From Acidimicrobiia bacterium (GTDB lineage: Bacteria; Actinomycetota; Acidimicrobiia; Acidimicrobiales; Poriferisodalaceae): a DNA stretch of 6,914 nucleotides. The stretch covers positions 1 through 6,914 of the forward strand of contig JALSTE010000783.1 in assembly GCA_026983855.1 (NCBI GenBank). The letters run 5' to 3'. The notes under the pieces were generated by a model. The model was given only the letters and a program-made list of their open reading frames with translations. It did no database searches and had not been told where the DNA came from. A program made the translations under genes and the position numbers. Shown here piece by piece: positions 4,948 through 6,914 of this stretch. Each line of letters begins with the position of its first letter. Positions within the stretch are counted from its first letter, which is position 1.

Positions 4948-6914
4948 ATGGGTGACAGCCCCTGGAACTTCTCCGGTGAGAGCCCCGGGCTCAGCGGCAC
5001 GGAGTCGGTCACCCTGGTCGACGGCACGACATTCGTGGTGGGCGACCATGGCGGGGACCTGTTGAGCGGCACCCACCAGGGCCTGTTCCTGCTCGACACC
5101 CGGGTGCTGTCCCACTGGGTGCTGACCGTGGACGGTAACCGGTGCGAACCCCTGACCGTGATACCCAACGGCCCCTTCTCGGCCACCTTCGTGGGCCGGG
5201 TGGGTCACGGCGGCACCGTCGACAGTCCCCTGACCATCATCCGTCGCCGCCACGTGGGGAGGGGAATGAGGGAGGACATCGAGATCCGCAACCACGGCCT
5301 GGAGACCCTCCAATTGTCGGTGAACCTGGAGTTCGGTTCGGACTTCGCCGGTCTGTTCGACGTCAAAGCGTCCCGCACCTCGGACCGATCTCCCGCCCTG
5401 CCCGTACTCAGCGGCTCCCGGGCGGTCGTGAACCCACCCGCCGGGGCCGAGTCCCTCGTTGACACGACGGTCGTCGATTTCGAGGATGCCCCCTCGGGGT
5501 CCGCCACCGGTGTGTCGTGGGTGATCGGGCTGGCTCCCGGTCAGGCCTGGCGGACGTGCATCGAGGTGGGCGTTCACAGGGACGGAGCCCATGTCCGCCC
5601 CGGCCACCTGTGCGGTGAGGCCGTGGGTGAGGCCATCCCCGTGTCCCGCCTCGAGAGCTGGCGCCGCCGGGCTCCCCGGGTCCACACCGACGACCCCCGG
5701 CTGGGTCGGGCCGCGGTGAGGGCGCTGGAGGACCTGGGGGCCCTGCGGATCTTCGACCCCCATGATCCCGAACGGGTCGTGGTGGCCGCCGGAGCCCCCT
5801 GGTTCATGACCCTGTTCGGTCGTGATTCGCTGATCACCTCGTGGATGGCCCTGCCCGTCGACCAGGAACTGGCCCGCGGGGTCCTGTTCTCCCTCGCCGA
5901 CGCCCAGGGAACCCGGACCGAGCCGACGACGGAGGAGGAGCCCGGCAAGATCCTCCACGAGGTCCGCTTCGACCGCACCAGCACCCGATTGTTGGGGGGG
6001 TCGAACGTGTACTACGGCACCGTCGACGCCACCCCGTTGTTCGTGATGCTGCTGGGGGAGGTGTTCCGCTGGACGGGGGACCTGGAGCTGGTGAGCCGCC
6101 TGCTGCCCGCCGCCGACGCCGCCGTGAACTGGATCGCGACCCGAACTGAGAGGGACCCGGCCGGTTTCCTGTCCTACGAGCGGAGTCATCCCGGAGGGTT
6201 GGAGAACCAGGGATGGAAGGACTCCTGGGACGGCGTCCGTCGGGCCGACGGATCGGTCGTGAGGGGCCGGATCGCCCTGTGCGAGGTCCAGGGTTACGCC
6301 TTCGCCGCCTACCGGGCCCGGGCCGAGATGGCCCGGGCTCTGGACGACGCCGCCACCGCGGTCGAGATGGATGCCCGGGCCGAGGATCTCGCCACCCGCT
6401 TCGACGAGTCGTTCTGGCTGGAGGACCGGGGATGGTACGCCCTGGGTCTGGATTCCGATGACACCCCCATCGACAGCCTCACCTCCAACATCGGTCACCT
6501 GTTGTGGAGCGGCATCGTCCCCCCCGGCCGGGCCCGACCTGTCGCCGAGAGACTCGTCTCGCCCGAGATGTTCACCGGATGGGGTGTCCGCACCCTCTCC
6601 TCGACCAATCCGGGGTACAACCCGCTCTCCTATCACTGCGGCTCGGTCTGGCCCCACGACACCGCCCTGGTCGCCGCCGGGTTGGCCCGCTACCGACTGG
6701 ACCGGGAGGCCGCCCTGGTGCATCGGGGCCTCATAGACGCCTCCCGGCGGTCCGGGGGGCGACTACCGGAACTCTTCGGCGGCTTCGACCGGGCCGATCT
6801 TCCCCGACCGGTTCCCTACCCCACCTCGTGCTCCCCCCAGGCCTGGTCGGCGGCGTCACCGCTGCTGCTCATACGTTCGATCCTCGGCCTGCGGCCCGAC
6901 ATCCCCCGAGGCAG
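4948..6914 (+). CDS. glycogen debranching / amylo-alpha-1,6-glucosidase family protein, 3' end cut by window
   Basis: 655 residues are visible and the stop lies past the right edge; relatives are around 700 aa, so little is missing. Residues about 20-210 form the beta-rich N-terminal domain of the GDE_N type (GTHQGLFLLDTRVLSHW, 41-57). Residues about 245-655 form an (alpha/alpha)6-barrel domain with PWFMTLFGRDSL (284-295), ENQGWKDSWDG (419-429), YNPLSYHCGSVWPHD (557-571) and RLPELFGGFD (605-614). Asp425 and Glu608 are my candidates for the catalytic acids, by analogy with related barrels. The family removes alpha-1,6 branches or glucosyl units in glycogen-like polymers; some members act on other glucans. 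No signal peptide is seen, so it is cytoplasmic. The ATG at 4948 is the first start after an in-frame TAG at 4927; the ribosome site is poor. It is divergent from the zinc-ribbon gene. Confidence 0.9.
   Translation, partial: MGDSPWNFSGESPGLSGTESVTLVDGTTFVVGDHGGDLLSGTHQGLFLLDTRVLSHWVLTVDGNRCEPLTVIPNGPFSATFVGRVGHGGTVDSPLTIIRRRHVGRGMREDIEIRNHGLETLQLSVNLEFGSDFAGLFDVKASRTSDRSPALPVLSGSRAVVNPPAGAESLVDTTVVDFEDAPSGSATGVSWVIGLAPGQAWRTCIEVGVHRDGAHVRPGHLCGEAVGEAIPVSRLESWRRRAPRVHTDDPRLGRAAVRALEDLGALRIFDPHDPERVVVAAGAPWFMTLFGRDSLITSWMALPVDQELARGVLFSLADAQGTRTEPTTEEEPGKILHEVRFDRTSTRLLGGSNVYYGTVDATPLFVMLLGEVFRWTGDLELVSRLLPAADAAVNWIATRTERDPAGFLSYERSHPGGLENQGWKDSWDGVRRADGSVVRGRIALCEVQGYAFAAYRARAEMARALDDAATAVEMDARAEDLATRFDESFWLEDRGWYALGLDSDDTPIDSLTSNIGHLLWSGIVPPGRARPVAERLVSPEMFTGWGVRTLSSTNPGYNPLSYHCGSVWPHDTALVAAGLARYRLDREAALVHRGLIDASRRSGGRLPELFGGFDRADLPRPVPYPTSCSPQAWSAASPLLLIRSILGLRPDIPRG

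Noticed and set aside
4909..6723. Long minus-strand open frame (about 600 codons) opposite the debranching enzyme
   Set aside because: Its translation is Gly/Pro/Gln/His-rich with no recognisable domain, and the plus frame carries clear family motifs throughout. It is a codon-bias artefact.
1..6914. Defence island, phage, CRISPR, toxin-antitoxin or biosynthetic cluster
   Set aside because: No nuclease, helicase, reverse transcriptase, integrase, repeat array or biosynthetic core enzyme is seen. The genes look like ordinary metabolic and stress genes in mixed orientation.

Overview
This is a GC-rich chromosomal segment (about two-thirds G+C by eye) from what is probably an actinobacterium. 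The codon bias is strongly NNC/NNG, TTG and GTG are used as starts next to strong purine-rich ribosome binding sites, and the gene families present are common in that phylum. An Acidimicrobiia-type or other uncultured lineage is my guess; nothing in the window fixes the taxonomy. I see six protein genes, two of them cut by the window edges. I see no tRNA, rRNA, CRISPR array, insertion sequence, integrase or phage gene.

Layout. Positions 1-1667 (minus strand) hold two translationally coupled alpha/beta-hydrolase-fold genes. The upstream one (720-1667) looks catalytically competent. The downstream one (723 to the left edge) has glycine where the nucleophile should be and no recognisable acid or histidine. 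A 163-bp divergent spacer with an inverted repeat separates them from a plus-strand gene (1831-3480). That gene encodes a membrane-anchored molybdopterin oxidoreductase of the sulfite-oxidase fold, with four N-terminal membrane segments followed by an internal twin-arginine signal. It converges on a minus-strand tandem-domain universal stress protein (3568-4449) across an 87-bp spacer with a short hairpin. Next comes a minus-strand small zinc-ribbon protein of 92 residues (4595-4873). It is divergent, across only 74 bp, from a plus-strand glycogen-debranching / amylo-alpha-1,6-glucosidase-type protein (4948 to the right edge).

How the genes may work together. The two hydrolases form one transcription unit and may form a catalytic/non-catalytic pair. 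The molybdoenzyme stands alone; its active-site neighbourhood differs from true sulfite oxidases, so its substrate is unknown. The stress protein, zinc ribbon and debranching enzyme are neighbours that could share a stress or carbon-storage theme, but this is only suggested by position.

The most notable points are the internal Tat signal in a polytopic molybdoenzyme, the apparent pseudohydrolase coupled to an intact hydrolase, and a perfect 8-bp hairpin in the zinc-ribbon gene whose loop holds the only in-frame TTA codon I found. I see no clearly new multi-gene system.
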